A stretch of 47,604 nucleotides of DNA, taken from assembly GCA_002633085.1 (NCBI GenBank), contig NSIV01000014.1, positions 1-47,604 of the forward strand. Reading direction: 5' to 3'. This document shows positions 24,270 through 31,361 of the stretch, one piece after another; position 1 is the first letter of the stretch; each line of letters starts with the position of its first letter. The notes beneath the pieces are model-generated. The model was not told the origin of the DNA, made no database searches, and was given only the letters and a program-made list of their open reading frames with translations. Both the position numbers and the translations under genes were made by a program. The stretch comes from Curvibacter sp. PD_MW3. Lineage in GTDB: Bacteria; Pseudomonadota; Gammaproteobacteria; Burkholderiales; Burkholderiaceae_C.

Positions 24270-25853
24270 ATGAAACAGGGGCTATCCCTTCGCGTCTCGC
24301 AACACCTGGCCCTCACGCCGCAGCTGCAGCAATCGATCCGCTTGCTGCAGCTGTCCACGCTGGAGCTGAGTCAGGAAGTCGAGCAGATGCTCGACGACAA
24401 CCCCTTTCTGGAACTGGCGCAGGAGGAGGCGCCGCGCGAGGAGTTCGGCCTCGAGCGGGCCGACACGCCGGTCTCGCAGGAGGATCGGGAGGCTGAGTTC
24501 GCGGGCAATACAGTCGCCGCCGACCCGTTTGATTCGGTCTCCACCACGTCCAATGATGTCGAAACCGCACCGCTGTCGGGCGACACTGATTGGGAGGGCG
24601 ACGGCAGTGTGGACATGGCGCCCGACGACAGCGAGTGGGGCGGTGATGCGCCGGCCCGCAACGGCGCGCGTGAGGACGATGAGGCCGACGCCACCGAACT
24701 GGCGCGCAGCCAGGAGTCGCTGCAGGACTTCCTGCACCGCCAGGCCCTGACGCTGCGCCTGAGCGCGGAAGATCAGGCGGCGCTGCGTTTCCTGATCGAG
24801 TCGCTCAACGACGATGGTTATCTGGAAGACACGCTCGAATCGCTGGCGCAGGGGCTGGCCGGCGAGGATGCCGAGCAGATCGAGGAACTGGTGCACCACT
24901 TCACCGTGGCTTTGCGCCTGCTGCAAAGCCTGGAGCCCACCGGTGTGGGCGCGCGCAACCTGGCGGAATGCCTGACCTTGCAATTGCAGGCCTTGCAGCA
25001 GACACGCGGCGAGGCCGCGCCGCGGCCCGAGCTGCTGGCGCTGGCCTTGCGGGTCTGCGCCCAGTCGATGGAGCTGCTGGCGCGACGCGATACACGCCGC
25101 CTGGCGCAACTGTGTGGCGGCACCGAGGTGCAGGTGCGCGAGGCGCTGGCGCTGATTGCGCGGCTGGAGCCCAAGCCGGGCCGACGCTTCGTCAATGTGG
25201 AGCGCAACGTCATCGTGCCCGATGTGCTGGTGACCAAGGTGGGCAGCGGCACGCAGACGCGTTTTCGTGTCCTGCTCAACCCCGACGTGATGCCGCGCCT
25301 GCGTGTGCACGACATCTACGCCAATGCGCTCAAAGGCCACAAGGCCACCGGCCGTGATGCCGACAACTACGCCGCCCTGCAGCAACGCCTGCAGGAGGCA
25401 CGCTGGTTCATCAAGAACATCCAGCAGCGCTTCGACACCATCCTGCGCGTCTCCAGCGCCATCGTCGAGCGACAGAAGAGCTTCTTCATGCACGGCGAGC
25501 TGGCCATGCGCCCGCTGGTGCTGCGCGAGATCGCTGACGAACTTGGCCTGCACGAGTCCACCATCAGCCGCGTCACCACCGCCAAGTACATGGCCACGCC
25601 CTTCGGCACCTTCGAGCTGAAATACTTCTTCGGCTCGGGCCTGGGCACCGAGTCGGGCGGTAACGCATCGAGCACGGCGGTGCGCGCGCTGATCAAGCAG
25701 TTCGTTGCCGCTGAAAGTCCGAAGAAACCGTTGTCCGACAACCAGATTTCCGACATGCTGAAGGAGCAGGGGATTGAATGTGCCCGCCGGACTGTGGCCA
25801 AATACCGTGAGGCGCTGCGGATTGCGCCTGCGAACTTGAGGAAGGCACTATGA
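24270..25853 (+). CDS. rpoN: RNA polymerase sigma-54 factor
   Basis: 527 aa. Region I is Gln/Leu-rich (LSLRVSQHLALTPQLQQSIR, LLQLSTLELSQEVEQMLDDN), followed by an acidic region II, a core-binding domain, the helix-turn-helix region (LREIADELGLHESTISRVTT) and the diagnostic RpoN box ARRTVAKYRE near the C-terminus. It directs RNA polymerase to -24/-12 promoters that need an AAA+ activator. It begins directly after the lptB stop with no gap. In many proteobacteria hpf and ptsN follow; here a 124-base gap and an RNA methylase gene follow instead. Confidence 0.98.
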   Translation: MKQGLSLRVSQHLALTPQLQQSIRLLQLSTLELSQEVEQMLDDNPFLELAQEEAPREEFGLERADTPVSQEDREAEFAGNTVAADPFDSVSTTSNDVETAPLSGDTDWEGDGSVDMAPDDSEWGGDAPARNGAREDDEADATELARSQESLQDFLHRQALTLRLSAEDQAALRFLIESLNDDGYLEDTLESLAQGLAGEDAEQIEELVHHFTVALRLLQSLEPTGVGARNLAECLTLQLQALQQTRGEAAPRPELLALALRVCAQSMELLARRDTRRLAQLCGGTEVQVREALALIARLEPKPGRRFVNVERNVIVPDVLVTKVGSGTQTRFRVLLNPDVMPRLRVHDIYANALKGHKATGRDADNYAALQQRLQEARWFIKNIQQRFDTILRVSSAIVERQKSFFMHGELAMRPLVLREIADELGLHESTISRVTTAKYMATPFGTFELKYFFGSGLGTESGGNASSTAVRALIKQFVAAESPKKPLSDNQISDMLKEQGIECARRTVAKYREALRIAPANLRKAL

Positions 25854-25861
25854 GTGCCTCC

Positions 25862-25972
25862 ACCCCCAGGCTGCGCGCCCTGCGGTCGCTTCGCCACCCC
25901 CCTCCTGCTGCGCGGAGGGGGCGCACCCAGCGGCCCGGCAGAGCCGGTTCCACGGGTGCCTGCGCTTGGATT
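25862..25972. repeat. GC-rich inverted-repeat element between rpoN and the RNA methylase gene
   Basis: Contains CCCCCCTCCT-GCTGCGC-GGAGGGGGCG and then GGCCCGGC-AGA-GCCGGTTCC, two hairpin-forming units. I recall very similar sequences dispersed between genes in Comamonadaceae, but cannot search here. It fills almost the whole gap before the next ATG; there is no T-run, so it is not a classical terminator. Confidence 0.55.
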
Positions 25973-25977
25973 TTTTT

Positions 25978-27264
25978 ATGAATCAACTCACTCTCTTCCT
26001 CCCCTGCGCCGCTGGCGTTGAGGACTATCTGGCGCCCGAGATTCTGCGCATCACGGGCTTGCCGCCGGGCTGCATCACCAAGCAGCGCGGCGGGGTGGCG
26101 GTGCGCACGTCGTTTGCGCACGCCATGCTGCTCAATCTCTACAGCCGCCTGGCGCAGCGTGTGCTGGTGCTGGTGTCCTACACCGAGTACCGCAATGAGC
26201 AGGACCTGTACCGTGCCGCGATGGCGGTGTCTTGGGAGCAGTGGTTCACGCCCAAGCAGAGCATCAAGGTCGAGATCACGGCGCAGCACAGCCCGCTGAC
26301 CTCGCTGAACTTCGCTGCGCTGAAGGTAAAGGACGCAGTGTGTGACCGCTTCCGCGAAACGTCCGGCGGCGTGCGCCCCGATGTGGACACCCAGTGGCCC
26401 GATGTGCGCATCTACGCCCACCTGACCACCGACAGCTGCTCGCTCTACATCGACACCTCGGGCGAGCCGCTGTTCAAGCGCGGCTGGCGCGAGGACAAGG
26501 GCGATGCGCCCCTGAAGGAAACCCTGGCCGCCGCCATGATCGCCGCCAGTGGCTGGGCCGATGGCGAGGGTGATCTGCTGCCGCTGTACGACCCCTGCTG
26601 CGGCAGCGGCACCGTGGTCATCGAGGCAGCGCAGATCGCCTGCAATATCGCGGCTGGCTCCATGCGTCGTTTCGCCTTTGAGAAATACCGACCTTTCCGC
26701 GCCGCCGAGTGGGCCGCCATGAAGGCCGAGGCCGCGCAGGCCGTGGTCAAGCCCGAACCGGGCCAGCCCACGCTCATTTACGGCAGCGATGTGTCGCACC
26801 GCATGGTCGACTTCGCGCAGCGCAATGCCGAGCGTGCCGGTGTGGCCGATGTGATCGAGTTCCGCGGCGGCGACGCCCTGCAGCGCATGCCGCCGATCGA
26901 TGTGCCGGGCGTGATGCTGGTGAACCCGCCCTATGGCGAACGAATCGAGGCTGGTGGTTTTGCCGGCACCGCCCGCTTCGGCGCCCGCGAGTTGCCCGCG
27001 ACCGAAGCCAGTGGCGAGGGGGGTGACGGCGGCGAATTCTTCAGCAAGCTCGCCACCCACTGGAAGAAAAACTATTCAGGCTGGACCGCCTGGGTGCTGA
27101 CGCCCGACCTGAAGCTGCCGAGCAAGATGCGCTTGAAAGAGTCGCGCCGCGTGCCGATGTGGAACGGCACGCTGGAGTGCCGCCTGTTCAAGTTCGAGAT
27201 GATCAAGGGCTCGGCGCGTGATAAAGCAGGCGAAAGAGCGGGCGAGAAACCCGGCACGCCATGA
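25978..27264 (+). CDS. THUMP domain class I SAM-dependent RNA methyltransferase (RlmL N-half-like)
   Basis: 428 aa. The N-terminal ferredoxin-like/THUMP region covers ~1-160 (LFLPCAAGVEDYLAPEILRI, GGVAVRTSFAHAMLLNLYSR). The Rossmann methylase domain has LYDPCCGSGTVVIEAAQIAC (motif I) and the catalytic NPPYGER motif (IV). The match is to the RlmL N-terminal methylase, which makes m2G2445 in 23S rRNA; the RlmK half of the E. coli fusion is absent. The tail after ECRLFKFEMIKG is short and charged. ATG 25978 follows TTGGATTTTTTT with a weak ribosome site. The stop overlaps the next ATG as ATGA. Confidence 0.9.
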   Translation: MNQLTLFLPCAAGVEDYLAPEILRITGLPPGCITKQRGGVAVRTSFAHAMLLNLYSRLAQRVLVLVSYTEYRNEQDLYRAAMAVSWEQWFTPKQSIKVEITAQHSPLTSLNFAALKVKDAVCDRFRETSGGVRPDVDTQWPDVRIYAHLTTDSCSLYIDTSGEPLFKRGWREDKGDAPLKETLAAAMIAASGWADGEGDLLPLYDPCCGSGTVVIEAAQIACNIAAGSMRRFAFEKYRPFRAAEWAAMKAEAAQAVVKPEPGQPTLIYGSDVSHRMVDFAQRNAERAGVADVIEFRGGDALQRMPPIDVPGVMLVNPPYGERIEAGGFAGTARFGARELPATEASGEGGDGGEFFSKLATHWKKNYSGWTAWVLTPDLKLPSKMRLKESRRVPMWNGTLECRLFKFEMIKGSARDKAGERAGEKPGTP

Positions 27265-27695
27265 TCGTCCTCGACACCAACATCGTGCTCGACCTGTTCG
27301 TCTTCGACGACCCGGCCGTGTTGCCGTTGAAAGACGCACTGCAGACGCAGCAGTTGCAGTGGATCGCCACCACCGCCATGCGCGAGGAGCTGGCGCGTGT
27401 GCTGGCCTACAAGCAGATCGTGCCGCGCCTGGCCTACTACCAACGCAGCGCCGCCGAGGTGCTGGCGACCTTCGACCGCCTGGCCCGGCTGGTGGACGTG
27501 GCACCCAAGGCCCAGCCCACCTGCAAGGACCCGGACGACCAGAAGTTCATCGACCTGGCCGTCGCCCACAAGACCCCACTGCTGAGCAAGGACCACGCCG
27601 TGCTTTGCATGAAAAAACGGCTGCTAGCCATTGATGTACCTGCGCAAACAGCTACTGATTTTGTAGCAAACCTGATTCCTGAACCCACTGCCTGA
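27261..27695 (+). CDS. PIN domain protein (putative toxin component, PIN family)
   Basis: 144 aa. The PIN nuclease fold opens with VLDTNIVLDLFVFDD (first catalytic Asp), followed by TTAMREELARVLAY (Glu), CKDPDDQKFIDLAVA (Asp) and LLSKDHAVL (Asp). This matches the TIGR00305-type toxin subgroup. It overlaps the RNA methylase gene by 4 bases, and no antitoxin gene lies on either side, so it may be an RNA-processing partner and not a toxin. The last ~20 codons (after CMKKRLL) coincide with an interspersed repeat at 27612-27669, so the C-terminus appears to have been acquired from it. Confidence 0.85.
   Translation: MIVLDTNIVLDLFVFDDPAVLPLKDALQTQQLQWIATTAMREELARVLAYKQIVPRLAYYQRSAAEVLATFDRLARLVDVAPKAQPTCKDPDDQKFIDLAVAHKTPLLSKDHAVLCMKKRLLAIDVPAQTATDFVANLIPEPTA
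27612..27669. repeat. Interspersed repeat copy C, inside the PIN gene
   Basis: Aligns with copy A: the segments GGCTGCTAGCCATTG and TGCGCAAACAGCTACTG correspond to GGCCTCTAGCCCTTG and ACGCAAGCAGCTATC. It ends in GCTAC-TGATTTT-GTAGC (27651-27667), a compensated version of the GCTAT-N7-ATAGC stem. Confidence 0.7.
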
Positions 27696-27703
27696 GACCG
27701 ACC

Positions 27704-28492
27704 ATGAGCCAGACCCCTGCCGCTGCCAGCCCCGAGCTGCTGGACTCGCAAGCCTTCGACGAACTCGAAGCCATCCTCGACGAACTGCGCACGCGCGACG
27801 ACGAAATCCCGCAATGGGAGTTCTGCGAAGGCTTCATGGCCGCGCTGATCTGCTGCCGTCGCGCCATTCCTCAGGAAGAGTATTTCCCCATGCTGCTCGG
27901 CGGCGACGAGGGCACCGAGGTGTTTGCCGATGCCGCGCAGCGCGAGCGCTTCATGGCGCTGTGGACGCAGCGCTGGCGCGAAGTGGCCATCTCGCTGGAA
28001 GCCGAGGTCGAGAGTCTGGAAGACGACGCGGCCTACCAGCCCGAGATCATGGACGTGCGCGGTGCCGTGGCGGCACTGCCGGCACAGGAGCGTGCTGCGC
28101 TGGGTGACGAGCCGCTGCCCTCCTTCGCTCAGGTCTGGGCGCTGGGTTTCATGTTCGCGGTGGAAAACTGGCCCGAGGAATGGGCCGCGCCGCGCGACAA
28201 GGACGCCGCCAAGTGGCTCGACAGCGCGCTGCAGGCCATCGTCGCCATGACGGAAGACGACACGGAGGCGCCGACGATCTCGCCCTTCAGCGACGACGCC
28301 CCGCCCTCGGTCAGTCTGGCACGCCTTAATGCTTTCGGCGAGGCGATCTGGGCGGTGTACGACCTGTATGAGCTGTGGCGCAACATCGGCCCGCGCGTGG
28401 AGACCATCCGTAAGGAAGCCACACCCGGCCGCAACGACCTGTGCTACTGCGGCAGCGGCAAGAAATACAAGAAGTGCCACGGCGCCAGCTGA
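27704..28492 (+). CDS. UPF0149 (YecA) family protein with C-terminal SEC-C zinc motif
   Basis: 262 aa. UPF0149 domain at ~10-185 (WEFCEGFMAALICCRRAIPQ, YFPMLLGG, GFMFAVENWPEEWA). Then a helical linker and a C-terminal SEC-C motif, PGRNDLCYCGSGKKYKKCHG, the zinc-binding tail also found at the end of SecA. E. coli YecA has the same layout and binds ribosomes or SecA-related clients according to the literature as I recall it. It starts 8 bases after the PIN gene stop, so it is likely co-transcribed. The acidic composition is typical. Confidence 0.88.
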   Translation: MSQTPAAASPELLDSQAFDELEAILDELRTRDDEIPQWEFCEGFMAALICCRRAIPQEEYFPMLLGGDEGTEVFADAAQRERFMALWTQRWREVAISLEAEVESLEDDAAYQPEIMDVRGAVAALPAQERAALGDEPLPSFAQVWALGFMFAVENWPEEWAAPRDKDAAKWLDSALQAIVAMTEDDTEAPTISPFSDDAPPSVSLARLNAFGEAIWAVYDLYELWRNIGPRVETIRKEATPGRNDLCYCGSGKKYKKCHGAS

Positions 28493-28539
28493 CCTGAAGA
28501 CCAGGACGCCTCAAGTAACCAGGACCCACAAGGAGCACG

Positions 28540-28944
28540 ATGATGGAACACAACCTCTGGCCTTTCCTGCTGCACTGGGGCATCACCGCTGTCTCGCTCT
28601 GGGTGGCCAGCCACCTCTTCAGCGGCATCCGCTTTGCCAGCACCGGTGCGCTCATCGTCTCGGCCCTGCTGCTGGGCCTGGCCAATGCGCTGGTCAAGCC
28701 GCTGCTCATCGTGCTCACGCTGCCGCTGACCTTCCTCACCTTCGGCCTGTTCCTGCTGGTCATCAACGCGCTGGTGCTGCTGCTGGTTTCGGCGCTGGTG
28801 CGCGGTTTCACCGTCACCGGCTTCTGGACCGCCTTCTTCGCCAGCATCTTCATCGCCGTGTTCAGCTTCATCATCGGCGCCTTTGTCGCCGGCGGCACGG
28901 CGGACTACACCATTCAAATGCCGCACAGCGGGATGTGGCTCTAA
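28540..28944 (+). CDS. Phage holin family 4-like (YvlD-type) small membrane protein
   Basis: 134 aa. AAGGAG lies 5 bases before ATG 28540 (a second ATG follows at once). Four hydrophobic helices include LIVSALLLGLANALVKPLLI, VLTLPLTFLTFGLFLLVIN, ALVLLLVSALVRGF and SIFIAVFSFIIGAFVAG. The ANALVKPLL...LPLTFLTFGLF...NA block is diagnostic of the family annotated as phage holin family 4 (YvlD). There are no other phage genes, so a true holin role is unlikely. Function unknown; it is the last gene before the integron-cassette region. Confidence 0.87.
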   Translation: MMEHNLWPFLLHWGITAVSLWVASHLFSGIRFASTGALIVSALLLGLANALVKPLLIVLTLPLTFLTFGLFLLVINALVLLLVSALVRGFTVTGFWTAFFASIFIAVFSFIIGAFVAGGTADYTIQMPHSGMWL

Positions 28945-29079
28945 GGAACGGCAGGTTTCGGCCAATAGCCGACATTGCCAATGTCTTCCCGAAACCGGTC
29001 ACTCAATGACCCTCTTGGCAAATGACCCCACTATGCGCCAACAGCGGCAGCCGGTCGTTACATTGCGGGGTTTCATGGT
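28945..29079. other. Non-coding stretch before the cassette promoter
   Basis: No gene seen. It contains an inverted repeat GGTTTCGG (28954-28961) / CCGAAACC (28989-28996) and the small hairpin ACATTGCCAATGT. No integrase fragment could be recognised on either strand. Confidence 0.45.
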
Positions 29080-29108
29080 TTGTTAAGAGCCTGCGTCTCC
29101 GATATATT
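29080..29108 (+). promoter_or_regulatory. Strong sigma-70-like promoter upstream of the gene cassette
   Basis: TTGTTA, a 17-base spacer, then TATATT. This is the best -35/-10 pair in the region and points at the mini-ORF and the cassette gene, in the position of a cassette promoter (Pc) of an integron. Predicted transcript start near 29115. Confidence 0.6.
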
Positions 29109-29164
29109 CAGCGAAGTTCTTCAAACAGAACAAGCACTTAGCTTCCAACAAGGGAGGATCCAAG

Positions 29165-29215
29165 ATGAACGTCCGTCCATGTTATTCCGCGCTTTTGCGG
29201 TCTGTATCACGTTAG
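29165..29215 (+). CDS. 16-codon ORF ending in the cassette core site
   Basis: Encodes MNVRPCYSALLRSVSR. It has a strong ribosome site, GGGAGG, 7 bases before its ATG, and its TAG stop lies inside GTTAGGC (29211-29217), the putative recombination core. It ends 15 bases before the start of the cassette gene. The arrangement recalls ORF-11 in class 1 integrons, a short frame spanning attI1 that boosts translation of the first cassette. It contains a hairpin, CCGC-GCTTTT-GCGG. No functional peptide is claimed; translation coupling is the likelier role. Confidence 0.5.
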   Translation: MNVRPCYSALLRSVSR

Positions 29216-30379
29216 GCCTCAGGAGATCAAATGGACTTTCCTGGTGAAAAGCTTGTGATGAAGCTCTGGGAGACCTTGGCAGAAAAGGGCATCGGATCTC
29301 TCCTCACGCCGTGGCAAACAGTTCGCGAGGGGCGGGCGCGGAACGAAATTCGGAGGCAAGAGCTACTTATGCTTGCCCAAGCGGAACGCGATGCAGCGGA
29401 TCTGCGAGCTGGGCGTAAGACCCTTAGGCCTGACGGAACGTTGGCGCTTGTTGGACCGCCACCGGAATCGAGCAACAGATCAGATCAGCGGGTTGAACCT
29501 GTGTTCGATCTGCCACATGCAGCGAATGCCGCAGCTCGCGTAGTCGCGGCGAACAACGTGCGAAGTGAGATCAATGCAAGTAAGGCGGTGGTTTTTGCCG
29601 AGGAACAGCTTGCGGTAGACCCTCAGGAACCCGCCCCGCGTCAGGTTGATGAAGATTGGCTCTTCGCGTGGAGGGAGAATGCCGGTAAGGTTTCGAACGA
29701 AGACTTACAGCGCTTGTGGGGGAGCGTCTTAGCCGGAGAGGTGAAGTCCCCGGGCAAGTACTCAATCCGGACGTTGGATTTCCTAAAGGCCCTCTCGAAG
29801 GATGAGGCTGAGTTAATCAGCAATCTCGCCCGGTACGTGATAACTGCTCGCATCTTTCGCAGTCAGAACGCCTACTTAGAGTCGAAGGGACTCAACTTCA
29901 ACCTGCTCCTCAAAATGCAGGAACTGGGGGTTATCTCAGGGGTCGAGGCAGTGGGGCTGACCACAGCATTCAAGACCAATGCCGAAGGAAAGTTTCTTCG
30001 CGTATTCGTGTCGCACGACAAAGCACTCGTCGTCGAGCACGAAGATCCCGCTCGCTCGCTGGAGATGGAGGTTTACCTCCTGACCGAAGTGGGAAAACAG
30101 GTTCTTGGATTGGGATCTTTCGAGCCTGATTTGGATTACCTGAAGCTGATTGGAAGTGAGATCGCTAGCAAAGGATTCCAGGTGCAGTTGGCTGACTGGG
30201 AAAACATCTCCGAGACCCATGGCCGTTACTTCAATTCGCAGCCCGTACAGTCGGTTCAGCCGCCAGCTGAGGCCTAACAGGTTGTTCGACGCGGACACGC
30301 AGCGGCATTGCGTCGCGAGATGTGCGCGGGAGCATACGTCTCGCGGCACCTTACCGGTGCGTGCCGGTCAACGCCAACG
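29212..30379 (+). mobile_element. Lone integron gene cassette
   Basis: Bounded on the left by core site G/TTAGGC (29211-29217) and on the right by the G/TTGAGC core of an attC-like site (30379-30385). It contains one gene in the attC orientation whose start lies 14 bases after the left core and whose stop TAA lies inside the attC R'' box GCCTAAC. The base composition is visibly more AT-rich than the flanks. There is no integrase gene in the window, so this is either a single cassette inserted at a secondary site or the remnant of a larger array. Confidence 0.75.
29231..30277 (+). CDS. DUF2806-like protein encoded by an integron cassette
   Basis: 348 aa. Start 29231 has CAGGAG 7 bases upstream. 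The central block WLFAWRENAGKVSNEDLQRL then WGSVLAGEVKSPGKYSIRTL and DFLKALSKDEAEL is what I recognise as the DUF2806 core (W...NA..VS.E..Q.LW..ILAGE...PG..S.RTL). The N-terminal ~65 residues are helical and charged (EGRARNEIRRQELLMLAQAE, a possible coiled coil). The C-terminal ~120 residues, with LLTEVGKQVLGLGSF and YLKLIGSEIASKGFQVQL, resemble a sensor-like alpha/beta region. No transmembrane segment and no catalytic motif were seen. Codon use (aaa, ctt, tta, aag) differs from neighbours, consistent with transfer. Function unknown. Confidence 0.85.
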   Translation: MDFPGEKLVMKLWETLAEKGIGSLLTPWQTVREGRARNEIRRQELLMLAQAERDAADLRAGRKTLRPDGTLALVGPPPESSNRSDQRVEPVFDLPHAANAAARVVAANNVRSEINASKAVVFAEEQLAVDPQEPAPRQVDEDWLFAWRENAGKVSNEDLQRLWGSVLAGEVKSPGKYSIRTLDFLKALSKDEAELISNLARYVITARIFRSQNAYLESKGLNFNLLLKMQELGVISGVEAVGLTTAFKTNAEGKFLRVFVSHDKALVVEHEDPARSLEMEVYLLTEVGKQVLGLGSFEPDLDYLKLIGSEIASKGFQVQLADWENISETHGRYFNSQPVQSVQPPAEA

Positions 30380-30385
30380 TTGAGC
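30272..30385 (+). other. attC-like recombination site (59-base element)
   Basis: Starts with R'' GCCTAAC (30272-30278) and ends with R' GTTGAGC (30379-30385), matching RYYYAAC and GTTRRRY; 114 bases in all. It folds on itself: CGCGAGA (30314-30320) pairs with TCTCGCG (30339-30345), and TTCGACGCGGACACGCAGCGG pairs imperfectly with the segment ending GCGTGCCGGTCAA. Extra-helical bases, as required for single-strand recombination by IntI, are expected but need folding. Confidence 0.75.
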
Positions 30386-30452
30386 GTCTGCTTTCTTTGC
30401 CGGAGACTGTCCGTAACGGGTCGGAAACGGCCCGCTCTACGGTTCGATGGGC

Positions 30453-31361
30453 TTATGCCCGTTGGCCGAAAAACACCCGCAACGCCCCCGCCGTCTCGGC
30501 CGGCAATTCTTCCGGAATGAAATGCCCCGCCGGCAGGGCCTGGCCGGTGACGGTGGCGCTGCACTGGGCCTGCCAGAGCTCCAGCGGCTTGAACAGCTTG
30601 TTCACCACCCCGCGCTCGCCCCACAGCACCAGCGTGTCGCAGGTGATGCGCTGGTTATGGCGGCGGCTGTCGCGGTCGTGTTCCAGGTCGATACCGGCGC
30701 TGGCGCGGTAGTCCTCGCAGGCGCTGTGGATGGCCTCGGGGGTGCAGAAGCAGCGTTCGTACTCGGCCAGCGCTTGCGGCTCGATGTAGCCCAGACCGGC
30801 ACTGCCCCAGCCTCCCAGTTTGCTGTGCAGGTAGTCTTTCGGGTTGCCGCCGATCATGCGTTCGGGCAGCGGCCAGGGCTGGATGAGGTGGAACCAGTGG
30901 TAATAGGCGCGCGCAAACGCCATGTCGGTGGCGTTGTACATGTCGAGCGTGGGCGCGATGTCGATCACGCACAGCTTTTCCACCTTCTCCGGGTGGTCCA
31001 GCGCCAGCCGGTGCGAGACCCGGGCGCCGCGGTCGTGGCCGCAGAGGTAAAAGCGCTGCACGCCCAGCAGGTCCATCACGTCCACCATGTCCTGCGCCAT
31101 GGCGCGCTTGCTGTAGCTGCTGTGGTCGGGCAGGCCCTCGGGTTTGGACGAGTCGCCGTAGCCGCGCAGGTCGGGCATCACCAGCCAGTAGTCGTTCTTC
31201 AATTGCTGCGCCACGCGGTGCCACATGACATGGCTTTGCGGAAAGCCATGCAGCAGCAACAGCGCTGGGCGCGTGCCGCGTGCTGTGCTGGGCACATGGG
31301 CGAAGATCTCGACGCCGTTGACGTCGAAGCGGCGCGTTTCAAAACCATCGAACCAGCTCAT
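30453..31361 (-). CDS. Alpha/beta hydrolase, fluoroacetate/haloacetate dehalogenase-like
   Basis: 302 aa. Start 31361 overlaps the cinA stop as ATGA. Oxyanion motif LLLLHGFPQSHVMWHRVA, nucleophile motif GHDRGARVSHRLALDHP (Asp with the Arg-x-x-Arg pair that binds the carboxylate), acid Asp in CVIDIAPTLDMY, HWFHLIQPWPLPE carrying the His-Trp of the halide pocket, a Tyr in EDYRASAGIDLEHD, and catalytic His in PAGHFIPEE. This residue set matches fluoroacetate dehalogenases (DehH1/FAcD type), which hydrolyse C-F or C-Cl bonds of haloacetates to glycolate. An ordinary epoxide hydrolase-like role is the alternative. The stop lies 67 bases beyond the cassette attC. Confidence 0.85.
   Translation of the reverse strand: MSWFDGFETRRFDVNGVEIFAHVPSTARGTRPALLLLHGFPQSHVMWHRVAQQLKNDYWLVMPDLRGYGDSSKPEGLPDHSSYSKRAMAQDMVDVMDLLGVQRFYLCGHDRGARVSHRLALDHPEKVEKLCVIDIAPTLDMYNATDMAFARAYYHWFHLIQPWPLPERMIGGNPKDYLHSKLGGWGSAGLGYIEPQALAEYERCFCTPEAIHSACEDYRASAGIDLEHDRDSRRHNQRITCDTLVLWGERGVVNKLFKPLELWQAQCSATVTGQALPAGHFIPEELPAETAGALRVFFGQRA

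Noticed and set aside
24282..25553. 423-codon frame antisense to rpoN
   Set aside because: A shadow of high-GC third positions; no ribosome site or domain, and rpoN is certain.
28540..28944. Holin-like gene as evidence of a prophage
   Set aside because: No other phage genes are near, and the YvlD-type family is common outside prophages.
28945..29079. Possible integron-integrase fragment upstream of the cassette
   Set aside because: The stretch is short and no tyrosine-recombinase motif is readable in any frame.
29118..29217. A second attC site ending at the left core GTTAGGC
   Set aside because: No RYYYAAC partner and no long palindrome lies upstream; only a small CCGC/GCGG hairpin, so an attI-like or secondary site is more likely.
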